The position numbers were made by a program, and so were the translations under genes. From Alphaproteobacteria bacterium (lineage in GTDB: Bacteria > Pseudomonadota > Alphaproteobacteria > ATCC43930 > CGMCC-115725): 10,658 nt of DNA. The stretch covers positions 1 to 10,658 of the forward strand of contig JAFAHP010000299.1 of the NCBI GenBank assembly GCA_019237175.1, in the 5' to 3' direction. The notes under the pieces were generated by a model. It saw only the letters and a list, made by a program, of their open reading frames with translations. It was not told the DNA's origin and did not search any database. Below are positions 1 through 7,117 of this stretch, one piece after another (within the stretch, counting starts at the first letter, position 1; each line of letters opens with the position of its first letter).

Positions 1-1
1 G

Positions 2-25
2 CTGCGCGTTAGGGGTCGTGTATGA
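2..25 (+). CDS. 3' tail of an upstream gene, possibly ntrC (partial)
   Basis: Only the last seven codons would be visible, reading L-R-V-R-G-R-V and then TGA at 23-25. The stop overlaps the ntrY start codon as ATGA, a common sign of translational coupling. In alphaproteobacteria ntrC usually lies just upstream of ntrY, and NtrC proteins often end with a short V-x-R-G-like tail, so ntrC is the natural guess. A competing reading in frame 1 ends at the TAG at 10-12 (A-A-R-stop). Too little sequence is present to decide. The identification is inference from gene order. Confidence 0.3.
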   Translation: MRVRGRV

Positions 26-2265
26 AGCTGGTGCGGCGGGTTCGAATGTGGGCCGGCCGAATCGGGCTGTGGCACAAACTGGCGATAGGCTTGGCGATCT
101 CGGCCCTGGCCTCTGGCATTACGACCTATTTGGCCGCTACCGGCACGCCGCCTTTTAACACAAAGCCCGGCGCACTCCTTTCGCTTCTCAACCTCGACTT
201 CTTGTTGCTGCTGGTGCTGGCCGCGGTGATCGCGAGCCGGCTGCTGCGGGTCTGGGCCGAGCGGCGGCGTGGCCTTGCCGGCTCGCGGTTGCAGATTCGG
301 CTCGTCGTGCTGTTCGGTCTGATCGCGGTAATTCCCACGATCATCGTCGCGGTCTTTTCGTACCTGTTTTTTTCCTACGGTGTCGAATCGTGGTTTAGCG
401 ACAGGGTGCGCACCGCCATCTCCAACTCGCTCGCCGTAGCCGAAGCCTATGTGCACGAGCACCAGCAAGCGATCCGGGCTGACGCGCTGGCTATGGCGAA
501 TGACCTCAACCGCGACGCGGTCGAACTCGAATTGGATCCAACGCGGATCGAGCAAGTCGTTTCGGCCCAGGCAGCGTTGCGCGGTCTAACCGAGGCTATG
601 GTCTTTGATCGCGCGGGCCACATACTGGCGCGGTCGAGCCTGTCTTTCACGCTCGGTTTTCAGCCGATCCCGGACGGGGCGATGCACCTGGCGGACGAGG
701 GCGAGGTCGCTATCATGACCAGTGACAGCGACGATCGCGTGCGCGCACTGGTCCGTCTGGATCCGTTTGGTCCGGTGTATCTGTACGTAGGCCGCTACAT
801 CGAGCCTAGAGTGCTCAACTATATGGAAGAAACTCAGCGCGCGGTGGCCCAGTACGAGCGCATGGAGAATCAGAGGTCGGGATTCCAGGTCACCTTCGCA
901 CTGATCTTTTTGATGGTAGCGATGCTGTTCCTGGTCGTGGTGGTAGCAATCGGCATTAATTTTGCCACACAGCTTGCGGTGCCTATCAGCCGACTGGCGA
1001 CAGCGGCCGAACAGGTGCGCGCTGGCGATCTCACCACCCGGGTGCCTGAGGGAGAACGGGACGACGAATTGTCCTCCCTGAGCCGCGCCTTCAATCGTAT
1101 GACCAACCAAATCGAAAGCCAGCAGCGCGAGCTGCGCGAAGCCAATCGCCAGCTTGACGAGCGGCGTCGTTTCACTGAAACAGTTTTGACAGGCGTCTCG
1201 GCTGGGGTCATCGGGCTCGATCGCGGCGGCCGGGTTTACCTACCAAATCGCTCGGCCTCGGCCCTGCTCGGTGTCGATCTCGAGCAGTCGATCGGCCTGG
1301 ATCTCGCCGAGGTGGCCCCGGAAATGGCCGGCCTTCTCGACGAGGCCGAGCGTCGCCCCGATCGGTTGGCGCAATCACAAGTACAGCTCGCGCACGGCAA
1401 TAGCACGCGAACCCTCTTGGTGCGAATCGCCGCCGAGCGCGACGAGCGTGAAATCAGCGGCTTTGTTGTCACCTTCGATGACATCACGGAATTGCTGTCG
1501 GCCCAGCGCAAGGCCGCGTGGGCCGACATCGCCCGCCGGATCGCCCACGAGATCAAGAACCCGCTGACTCCAATTCAGCTTGCCGCCGAGCGGCTGCGGC
1601 GGCGCTATTTGGAGGAGATCAGAGGGGACCGCGAGACGTTTACGACCTGCACCGATACGATCATCCGGCATGTCGGCGATATCGGTCGGATGATCGACGA
1701 ATTCTCCGCTTTTGCGCGAATGCCGCCGCCGGTCTTAAAACCCGAGAATCTTGTCGAGATCGTGCATCGCGCGACGTTCTTGCAATTGACCGCGCACCGC
1801 GAGATCGCCTTCGAAACCGACTTTCCCGATGACCCGGTGATGCTGAACTGCGATGCACGCCTGGTTGGCCAGGCGGTCCTCAACATTGTCAAGAATGCGA
1901 TCGAGGCGGTCGAGGCGCGCCTTGCCGAAGATAAATCCGGTCAGCCCGGACATATTCGGGTGTCAGTGAGCGAACCACCGGGCCAAGCGGCAGTGATTGT
2001 TGAGGACAACGGCCGTGGTCTGCCCGGACAAGGCCGAGAGCGGTTGACCGAGCCTTATGTGACGACCCGCGCCAAGGGCACCGGCCTCGGGCTCGCCATC
2101 GTCAAAAAGATTATGGAAGATCACAGAGGAGAGCTGATGCTGGAAGATGGAAAGGCACACGGGGCCAGGGTCAGTCTTGTCTTCGCGGTCGAGGGGCGTT
2201 CCGCCGAGCGCGTCGATGATCAGATAGTGCCGATAACATTGAGCGAAGTCGCCCATGGCGCATGA
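22..2265 (+). CDS. ntrY: Nitrogen-regulation sensor histidine kinase NtrY
   Basis: This is the membrane sensor kinase of the NtrY-NtrX two-component system, which in alphaproteobacteria responds to nitrogen and, in some species, redox or envelope signals. The protein has 747 residues. Three hydrophobic segments lie near residues 20-40, 52-74 and 94-118, followed by an extracytoplasmic region at about 119-287 and a fourth segment at about 288-315. A HAMP linker (about 315-370) and a PAS domain (about 384-493) follow. The phosphorylated histidine is H509 in the A-H-E-I-K-N-P box. The ATPase domain shows an N box (N621-x-x-x-N625), a D-N-G-R-G motif (D662) and G-T-G-L-G-L starting at 686. This four-segment N-terminus plus HAMP-PAS-kinase layout is the usual NtrY plan and the length is normal. 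The ATG at 22 fits an ATGA overlap with the preceding gene. The 3' end overlaps ntrX by 11 bp, so the two are almost certainly co-expressed. Confidence 0.95.
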   Translation: MKLVRRVRMWAGRIGLWHKLAIGLAISALASGITTYLAATGTPPFNTKPGALLSLLNLDFLLLLVLAAVIASRLLRVWAERRRGLAGSRLQIRLVVLFGLIAVIPTIIVAVFSYLFFSYGVESWFSDRVRTAISNSLAVAEAYVHEHQQAIRADALAMANDLNRDAVELELDPTRIEQVVSAQAALRGLTEAMVFDRAGHILARSSLSFTLGFQPIPDGAMHLADEGEVAIMTSDSDDRVRALVRLDPFGPVYLYVGRYIEPRVLNYMEETQRAVAQYERMENQRSGFQVTFALIFLMVAMLFLVVVVAIGINFATQLAVPISRLATAAEQVRAGDLTTRVPEGERDDELSSLSRAFNRMTNQIESQQRELREANRQLDERRRFTETVLTGVSAGVIGLDRGGRVYLPNRSASALLGVDLEQSIGLDLAEVAPEMAGLLDEAERRPDRLAQSQVQLAHGNSTRTLLVRIAAERDEREISGFVVTFDDITELLSAQRKAAWADIARRIAHEIKNPLTPIQLAAERLRRRYLEEIRGDRETFTTCTDTIIRHVGDIGRMIDEFSAFARMPPPVLKPENLVEIVHRATFLQLTAHREIAFETDFPDDPVMLNCDARLVGQAVLNIVKNAIEAVEARLAEDKSGQPGHIRVSVSEPPGQAAVIVEDNGRGLPGQGRERLTEPYVTTRAKGTGLGLAIVKKIMEDHRGELMLEDGKAHGARVSLVFAVEGRSAERVDDQIVPITLSEVAHGA

Positions 2266-3655
2266 CATTCTGATCGTCGACGACGAGGCCGACATCCGCA
2301 TGCTGATTGCCGGCGTGCTGAAGGATGAGGGCTATATGACGCGCGAGGCGGCCGACAGCGGTCAGGCGTTGGCGGTGATCCATTCGCGACAGCCGAGCCT
2401 GGTCATTCTGGACATTTGGCTGCAGGGCAGCGAGGTCGACGGCATCGCAATCCTGCGACTTCTGAAAGCCGAGATGCCGTCGGTGCCGGTTATCATGATC
2501 AGCGGCCACGGGACAATCGAAAGCGCCGTCGAGGCGATAAAGATCGGGGCCTACGATTTTATCGAGAAGCCGTTTAAGTCGGACCGCCTGCTGCTGGTCG
2601 TCGAGCGCGCCATCGAAGCGGCCCAGCTGCGCCTTGAGAATGAGGAACTCAAGCTGCGCGCTGGCGGTGATATCGACCTGGTCGGCATCTCGCCTGCAGC
2701 CAATCAGCTGCGACAGCAAATCGACAAAGCGGCGCCGACAGGCAGTCGAGTGTTGATCACGGGTCCGCCGGGCGCCGGCAAAGAAGTGGTCGGGCGACTG
2801 TTGCACCTGCGCTCGCGCCGCGCAAAGGGACCGTTCGTTCCGGTCAACTGTGCGATGATGCGCCCGGAGCGGCTCGAGAGCGAGTTGTTCGGCACCGAAT
2901 ACACAATCGACGGCGCGCCGCGCAAGATCGGCACCTTCGAGCGGGCCCACAGCGGTACGTTGTTCCTCGACGAAGTGGCCGATATGCCGCTCGAAACCCA
3001 GGGCAAGATTGTGCGCGCCTTGCAGGAGCAGACTTTCGAGCGGATCGGTGGGTCGAGCCGAGTCGAGGTCGATGTCCGCGTCGTCGCCTCCACAAACCGC
3101 GAGCTGGCCAGCGAAATCAGCGCGGGCCGGTTCCGCGAAGATCTGTTCTATCGGCTCAATGTCGTTCCGATCAGAGTACCGCCGTTACGCGAACGGCGCG
3201 AAGACATACCGCTGATGGCCCGCCATTTTATGGCCCGCTCGTCGGAAGCCACCCGGCTGGCGTCGCGTGAGATCGCCGAAGATGCGATGGCGGCCTTGCA
3301 GGCCTATTCGTGGCCGGGCAACGTACGCCAACTGCGCAATGTCATCGATTGGTTGCTTATCATGGCCCCAGGCGAGGCCCGTGAGCCAATCCATGCCGAC
3401 ATGCTACCAAACGAGATCACCGCCATCGCGCCGACTGTCGTCAAGTGGGAAAAGGGCGGCGAGATCATGACCTTGCCGTTGCGTGATGCACGCGAAGTGT
3501 TCGAGCGAGAATACTTGTTGGCGCAAGTAACTCGATTTGGCGGCAATATCTCGCGTACTGCCGCTTTTGTCGGTATGGAGCGCTCGGCCTTGCATCGCAA
3601 GCTTAAGTCGCTAGGGGTCTTCGGTAACGACCGCGCGCTCAAGGTCGGAATCTAG
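2255..3655 (+). CDS. ntrX: Nitrogen-assimilation response regulator NtrX
   Basis: NtrX is the response regulator partner of NtrY. The 466-residue protein has a receiver domain with acidic pocket D9-D10, phospho-acceptor D53 in V-I-L-D-I, and conserved K105 in E-K-P-F. An AAA+ domain follows, with Walker A G-P-P-G-A-G-K-E at 170-177, Walker B L-F-L-D-E (D239, E240) and the late W-P-G-N-V-R-Q-L-R motif. A Fis-type helix-turn-helix lies at about 431-451. The loop after E-L-F-G-T-E (210-215) has no GAFTGA motif, the element sigma-54 activators use to contact the sigma factor. As far as I know this is typical of alphaproteobacterial NtrX, which suggests it acts as a DNA-binding regulator rather than a classical sigma-54 remodeler. 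The start lies inside the end of ntrY, indicating translational coupling. An 88-bp gap follows with no obvious terminator. Confidence 0.95.
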   Translation: MAHDILIVDDEADIRMLIAGVLKDEGYMTREAADSGQALAVIHSRQPSLVILDIWLQGSEVDGIAILRLLKAEMPSVPVIMISGHGTIESAVEAIKIGAYDFIEKPFKSDRLLLVVERAIEAAQLRLENEELKLRAGGDIDLVGISPAANQLRQQIDKAAPTGSRVLITGPPGAGKEVVGRLLHLRSRRAKGPFVPVNCAMMRPERLESELFGTEYTIDGAPRKIGTFERAHSGTLFLDEVADMPLETQGKIVRALQEQTFERIGGSSRVEVDVRVVASTNRELASEISAGRFREDLFYRLNVVPIRVPPLRERREDIPLMARHFMARSSEATRLASREIAEDAMAALQAYSWPGNVRQLRNVIDWLLIMAPGEAREPIHADMLPNEITAIAPTVVKWEKGGEIMTLPLRDAREVFEREYLLAQVTRFGGNISRTAAFVGMERSALHRKLKSLGVFGNDRALKVGI

Positions 3656-3743
3656 ACACGATGTCGCACATTGCTAATCTCGGCGACCGCGGTCCCAGGG
3701 ATTGCTTGGTCGGCCCCTGTGCAGCGCACGCTGCGACAGCCAA

Positions 3744-4412
3744 ATGAGCGCAACGCGCCCGCCCGTTCACACGCGCCCGCAGGCGATTTTGTTCGATTGG
3801 GACAACACCCTCGTCGACACGTGGCTGACGATCCACGAGGCGTTGAACCATGTCATGTCGGCGATGGACAAGCCGCCATGGTCCCTCGCCGAAACCCGCG
3901 TCCGGGTGCGTCGCTCGTTGCGCGAGAGCTTTCCCGCGCATTTTGGACACCGCTGGGAGGAGGCAAGAGAGATTTATCTCGCGCGCTTTCGCGCGATCCA
4001 CTTGGAGCGGCTTACACCGCTGCCCGGCTGCCAGGAAATGATCGAAGGTCTCGCCGGTGCCAAAATCTTTCTTGGCATCGTGAGTAACAAAACCGGTTCG
4101 ATTTTGCGGCGTGAAGCCGAGCAACTCGGCTGGTCGCGCTATTTCGGCCAGATTGTCGGTGCCGGCGACGCCATTGCCGACAAACCGGATCCAGCCCCCG
4201 TGGGACTGGCACTCGAACCCAGCGGTATTGCTGCCGGTGCAGGGGTGTGGTTTGTCGGCGACACCGAGATCGATATCGAATGCGCCGGCAACGCTGGTTG
4301 CGTTTCGGTGTTATTGGGCGATCAGCTCGGCGCGGAAGAGGTGCTGCGCTGCGCCCCACGCCTCACGTTTGCCGACCCGGCAGCCCTGGTGCGCTTTGTC
4401 CGGGGCTTGTGA
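3744..4412 (+). CDS. HAD-superfamily hydrolase, phosphoglycolate-phosphatase-like
   Basis: This is a predicted cytosolic phosphatase of the haloacid dehalogenase superfamily, subfamily IA, using an aspartyl-phosphate intermediate and magnesium. With the ATG at 3744 it has 222 residues. The four motifs are present: nucleophile and acid D18-x-D20 in F-D-W-D-N-T-L-V-D, S114 in I-V-S-N-K-T-G, K147 in D-K-P-D-P, and the acidic G-D-T-E-I-D with D173 and D177. The helical cap lies between motifs I and II. A TTG at 3702 would add 14 residues before the first motif that look like translated leader. The ATG gives a compact N-terminus, although neither start has a good ribosome binding site. The gene sits between ntrX and hfq, where a trkA gene is found in several relatives. 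Substrate cannot be told from sequence; phosphoglycolate phosphatase is the closest general type. Confidence 0.85.
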   Translation: MSATRPPVHTRPQAILFDWDNTLVDTWLTIHEALNHVMSAMDKPPWSLAETRVRVRRSLRESFPAHFGHRWEEAREIYLARFRAIHLERLTPLPGCQEMIEGLAGAKIFLGIVSNKTGSILRREAEQLGWSRYFGQIVGAGDAIADKPDPAPVGLALEPSGIAAGAGVWFVGDTEIDIECAGNAGCVSVLLGDQLGAEEVLRCAPRLTFADPAALVRFVRGL

Positions 4413-4440
4413 TTCACTTTGCCGAGACCATTTCGGGATG

Positions 4441-4456
4441 TGGCACTGGTGGTGCA
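4441..4456 (+). promoter_or_regulatory. Candidate sigma-54 (-24/-12) promoter upstream of hfq
   Basis: The sequence TGGCAC-TGGTG-GTGCA lies in the 110-bp gap between the HAD gene and hfq. It resembles the sigma-54 consensus TGGCACG-N4-TTGCW. The GG at 4442-4443 and the GC at 4454-4455 are separated by exactly 10 bases, as required. Departures are T for G after TGGCAC and G for the first T of TTGC. The +1 site would fall near 4467-4468, about 55 bases before the hfq ATG. None of the other TGGCAC copies I noticed in the window has GC at the right spacing. This is a visual match only. Confidence 0.35.
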
Positions 4457-4522
4457 GGGCGCCGGTTGCCGAAAGGGCTGAACCATTCCGGCTCGCCCCA
4501 AAAAGGTGAACGGGGGATACCC

Positions 4523-4774
4523 ATGTCCGCGGAGAAGTCACAAAACGTTCAAGACGTATTTCTTAACCATGTCCGAAAGAACAAGACCCCGGTTACCGTT
4601 TTTCTTGTGAATGGCGTCAAGCTACAAGGTATCATTACCTGGTTTGATAATTTTTGTGTCCTGCTCCGGCGTGACGCGCACTCGCAGCTGGTCTACAAGC
4701 ATGCGATATCGACCGTCATGCCGGCCCAACCGATCCAGCTGTTCGAAGCCGGCAAGGAAAGCGAGGAACTCTGA
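4523..4774 (+). CDS. hfq: RNA chaperone Hfq
   Basis: Hfq is a hexameric Sm-like RNA-binding protein that pairs small RNAs with target mRNAs and affects their stability and translation; in several alphaproteobacteria it is needed for normal nitrogen regulation. The 83-residue product is close to the usual alphaproteobacterial length. It starts M-S-A-E-K-S-Q-N, followed by V-Q-D-V-F-L-N (9-15), the Sm1 segment with V-N-G-V-K-L-Q-G (29-36) and W-F-D-N-F (40-44), and the Sm2 signature V-Y-K-H-A-I-S-T (57-64). All residues expected for the proximal RNA-binding face (Q10, F44, K59, H60) are present. The ATG at 4523 follows a GGGGGA at 4512-4517, about 5 bases away; longer in-frame extensions upstream read through the leader and are unlikely. 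The 110-bp leader may carry its own promoter. hflX follows directly. Confidence 0.97.
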   Translation: MSAEKSQNVQDVFLNHVRKNKTPVTVFLVNGVKLQGIITWFDNFCVLLRRDAHSQLVYKHAISTVMPAQPIQLFEAGKESEEL

Positions 4775-4785
4775 GCAAAGAAGGA
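4763..4785 (+). promoter_or_regulatory. Ribosome binding sites at the hfq-hflX junction
   Basis: Two good Shine-Dalgarno-like sequences flank the hfq stop: GAGGA at 4763-4767 and GAAGGA at 4780-4785. No ATG, GTG or TTG in the hflX frame lies within normal distance of either. The first in-frame canonical start is TTG at 4834, about 48 bases past the second site. A CTG at 4771-4773 overlaps the hfq TGA as CTGA and lies 3 bases after GAGGA. These sites therefore bear on where hflX begins. Confidence 0.4.
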
Positions 4786-4833
4786 AATAAGAGCACTTTT
4801 GCGGCGCCGAATGCCACGGCAACCGGCCGCGCC

Positions 4834-6108
4834 TTGGTTTTACATCCAGCGCCCAAATTGCTGCATGGATATCGCGCCAGCGATGCGTCGCGCCCGGTAC
4901 AGGCTCGGCTCGAGGAAGCAGTGGGGCTCGCTCGGGCCATCCAGCTGGACGTAGTACGAGCTGAGATCGCGCATATATCGCGGCCGCGCCCGGCCACACT
5001 ATTTGGTGGCGGCGCTGTCGATCGCTTCGGTGAATTGATCAAAGACGACGCCATCGAGTTGGCCGTCGTCGACGGGGCATTGTCGCCCGTCCAGCAGCGC
5101 AACCTGGAAAGAAGCTGGCACGCCAAAGTCATCGACCGTACCGGGCTGATCCTCGAAATTTTTGGCGAACGGGCGCGCACCCATGAAGGTCGGCTCCAGG
5201 TCGAATTGGCGGCGTTGTCGTATCAGCGCTCGCGCCTCGTCCGATCCTGGACCCACCTCGAGCGTCAGCGCGGCGGTTTTGGCTTTTTGGGCGGACCCGG
5301 CGAAAGTCAGCTCGAGATCGATCGGCGGCTAATCGGCGAGCGCATCGCGCGCTTGCGGCGCGACCTCGACGGCATCAAGCGCACCCGGGCCCTGCATCGC
5401 ATGGCGCGCCAACGTGTGCCGTATCCGGTGGTGGCGCTCGTCGGTTACACCAATGCCGGCAAATCGACCCTCTTCAACCGCCTAACCTGCTCGGGCGTAA
5501 CAGCGGACGACATGCTGTTCGCGACGCTCGACCCGACGATGCGGCGGCTTGGACTGCCGTCCGGTCGCACCGCGATCCTGTCCGACACGGTCGGGTTCAT
5601 ATCGGAACTGCCAGCCCATCTCGTCGCTGCGTTCCGCGCAACCCTCGAAGAAGTGACCGAAGCCGACCTTGTCGTCCATGTTCGCGATGCGCACCACCCG
5701 GACAGGGAGGCTCAGCGCGAGGATGTGCTCTCGGTGCTCACGAATCTCGGACTCGACGAGGCGGCAGAGGATCGGATCATCGAGGCGATGAACAAAATCG
5801 ATCTGCTCCACGGAGCGGCGCGCACCAGCCTTAGCAACCATCTAGCGCGTGAACCCCACAGCGTTGCGCTGTCGGCGGCGACTGGAGAGGGCTGCGATGA
5901 TCTTCTCGCGCTGATCGACCGCAGCCTCGAAACGGGTGGCCGTGCAGTGCGTCTCGACATCCCGCTAAGCGATGGCAGGATGCTCGCCTGGGTCTATCGC
6001 CATGGCGAAGTGCTCGGGCGCCGCGACGACAACGATGCCGCCCATCTCTCTGTCCGGCTTTCTGAAGCCGACATCGCCCGCCTTCGTCATCAACAGCGGA
6101 TGCACTGA
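4834..6108 (+). CDS. hflX: GTPase HflX
   Basis: HflX is a GTPase that binds the 50S subunit and splits or rescues stalled ribosomes, notably under stress. From the TTG at 4834 the product has 424 residues. The N-terminal HflX domain (about 15-150) has a glycine-rich stretch beginning G-G-G-A-V-D, and a helical linker contains F-L-G-G-P-G-E-S-Q-L-E. The G domain shows G1 G-Y-T-N-A-G-K-S-T (204-212), G2 A-T-L-D-P-T, G3 D-T-V-G-F (251-255), G4 N-K-I-D (320-323) and a G5-like L-S-A-A-T-G. A C-terminal domain closes the protein. The start is uncertain. The frame is open back to 4675, and the codons between 4771 and 4834 read like a normal N-terminus leading into R-A-L-V-L-H-P, but contain no ATG, GTG or TTG. 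Initiation at CTG 4771, overlapping the hfq stop, would add 21 residues. Co-transcription with hfq is very likely. Confidence 0.93.
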   Translation: MVLHPAPKLLHGYRASDASRPVQARLEEAVGLARAIQLDVVRAEIAHISRPRPATLFGGGAVDRFGELIKDDAIELAVVDGALSPVQQRNLERSWHAKVIDRTGLILEIFGERARTHEGRLQVELAALSYQRSRLVRSWTHLERQRGGFGFLGGPGESQLEIDRRLIGERIARLRRDLDGIKRTRALHRMARQRVPYPVVALVGYTNAGKSTLFNRLTCSGVTADDMLFATLDPTMRRLGLPSGRTAILSDTVGFISELPAHLVAAFRATLEEVTEADLVVHVRDAHHPDREAQREDVLSVLTNLGLDEAAEDRIIEAMNKIDLLHGAARTSLSNHLAREPHSVALSAATGEGCDDLLALIDRSLETGGRAVRLDIPLSDGRMLAWVYRHGEVLGRRDDNDAAHLSVRLSEADIARLRHQQRMH

Positions 6109-6196
6109 GAAGTTAAGTAAAACTGAGACTTGTTTTGTTGCGAGCGGTCGTTTGGGGTTGACGTCGCGCGGTCGCTGGCTCTGCTGTCTTCTTTCC
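6109..6196. other. Convergent hflX-mazG intergenic region
   Basis: This 88-bp stretch separates two convergent genes. It begins relatively AT-rich (about 6109-6140). I see no gene in it and no clear hairpin followed by a T-run for either direction, although a terminator would be expected here. The nearest hairpin is the one at 6199-6215, inside the end of mazG. Confidence 0.5.
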
Positions 6197-7096
6197 TTAC
6201 CCACATCGTGTGGGTGTGGCCGAGCCCTGATCGGCGTTGCTCCCTTCGCCTTCCCGCGGGCGGGGAGGGGGGAGAGGTGCAAGGGGGGCCGGATGCTCGG
6301 GTTCGCTGCGTTTAACCTCTTGCCACAGCGCTTCAAGCGCGTCGAGATCGCCGCCACCCCCCCGTTCGGCGGCGGCCGCCTCGACACGGCGAAAACGGCG
6401 CTCGAATTTCTCTGTGGCTTTCCGCAACGCGGCTTCCGGGTCGATGTCGAGCTTGCGCGCGAGATTAGCGGCGGCGAACAGGATGTCGCCCATCTCGTCT
6501 TCAATCCGAGCATGGTTGACTGAGCCATCGGGCTGCTGCAGCTCGCCTTCGAGTTCGGCTATTTCTTCGCCGAGCTTGTCAATAACCGGCGCTGCTTTCG
6601 GCCAATCGAAACCGATTCGTGCCGCCCGCTGCTGGATCTTTGCGGCGCGGAGCAACGCCGGCAGTGCCAAGGCGACGCCGTCGAGCACGCTCTCCCGGGT
6701 CCCGGCCGCAGCCGCCTGGGCGCTCCGTTCCCTGGCTTTATGCTCCTCCCAGGCGGCGGTCTGCGCCGCGGCGCTGTCGATTCCCACATCGCCGAAGACA
6801 TGCGGATGGCGGCGCACCATCTTGTCGGCGATCGCCGACGTAACGTCGGCGAAATCGAACAGACCCGCTTCCTCGGCCATCCGCGCATGAAAGACCACCT
6901 GAAACAGCAGATCGCCGAGTTCGTCTTTGAGCGCCGGCATATCGCCGCGCGCAATCGCGTCGGCGACCTCGTAGGCCTCTTCGATCGTGTACGGCGCAAT
7001 CGTCGTGAAATTCTGCTCGCGGTCCCACGGGCAGCCATGATTGCGATCGCGCAGCCGCGCCATGATTGCGAGCAGCCGGTCGAGCACAGGGGTCAT
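6197..7096 (-). CDS. mazG: Nucleoside triphosphate pyrophosphohydrolase MazG
   Basis: MazG hydrolyses nucleoside triphosphates to monophosphate and pyrophosphate and is linked to clearing abnormal nucleotides and to modulating ppGpp. The 299-residue protein has the usual two tandem MazG domains. The first opens with C-P-W-D-R-E-Q (22-28) and has E39-E40-x-x-E43 with E59-L-G-D62. The second follows Q-R-A-A-R-I-G-F-D-W and has E177-E178-x-x-E181 with E201-M-G-D204. These acidic residues bind magnesium. Recognisable MazG sequence ends near residue 264, matching the roughly 263 residues of the E. coli protein. The last 35 residues (6200-6304) are proline- and charge-rich and encoded by an intergenic-type palindrome plus a short hairpin, so they are probably an acquired tail. 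The ATG at 7096 follows an AGG about 8 bases upstream. The GNAT-NUDIX gene ends 21 bp before it, indicating an operon. Confidence 0.95.
   Translation of the reverse strand: MTPVLDRLLAIMARLRDRNHGCPWDREQNFTTIAPYTIEEAYEVADAIARGDMPALKDELGDLLFQVVFHARMAEEAGLFDFADVTSAIADKMVRRHPHVFGDVGIDSAAAQTAAWEEHKARERSAQAAAAGTRESVLDGVALALPALLRAAKIQQRAARIGFDWPKAAPVIDKLGEEIAELEGELQQPDGSVNHARIEDEMGDILFAAANLARKLDIDPEAALRKATEKFERRFRRVEAAAAERGGGGDLDALEALWQEVKRSEPEHPAPLAPLPPPRPREGEGSNADQGSATPTRCG
6199..6215. repeat. Perfect 7-bp inverted repeat at the mazG stop
   Basis: ACCCACA-TCG-TGTGGGT forms a perfect 7-bp stem with a 3-base loop. It encodes the last residues of MazG (T-P-T-R-C-G) and touches the TAA at 6197-6199. 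There is no following run of U on either strand, so it is not a standard terminator. It could still pause polymerase or protect the mazG mRNA 3' end, and may be part of the same repeat unit as the palindrome at 6241-6276. Confidence 0.55.
6241..6276. repeat. GC-rich palindromic intergenic-type repeat inside the mazG 3' end
   Basis: The core is a stem of CCTTCCCG (6249-6256) with CGGGGAGG (6261-6268), with one G-T wobble and a CGGG loop, set in a C-rich then G-rich context. On the mazG strand it reads P-L-P-P-P-R-P-R-E-G-E-G, a peptide I recognise as a frequent readthrough of palindromic repeats scattered in alphaproteobacterial genomes. Its copy number in this genome cannot be known from one window. 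I infer that a repeat landed at or over the original mazG stop. Confidence 0.55.
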
Positions 7097-7117
7097 CGGC
7101 GGACCTATCTTGCGTCT

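Noticed and set aside
2171..2950. 259-codon open frame on the - strand opposite ntrX
   Set aside because: Antisense shadow of a gene with complete receiver and AAA+ motifs; no protein family features.
3685..3694. 10-bp palindrome GACCGCGGTC after ntrX, considered as a terminator
   Set aside because: No loop or T-run follows, and short CG palindromes are common at this base composition.
5965..6528. Overlapping long frames on both strands across the hflX end and mazG 3' end
   Set aside because: Both cross real gene ends and owe their length to the GC-rich palindrome; no domain is visible.
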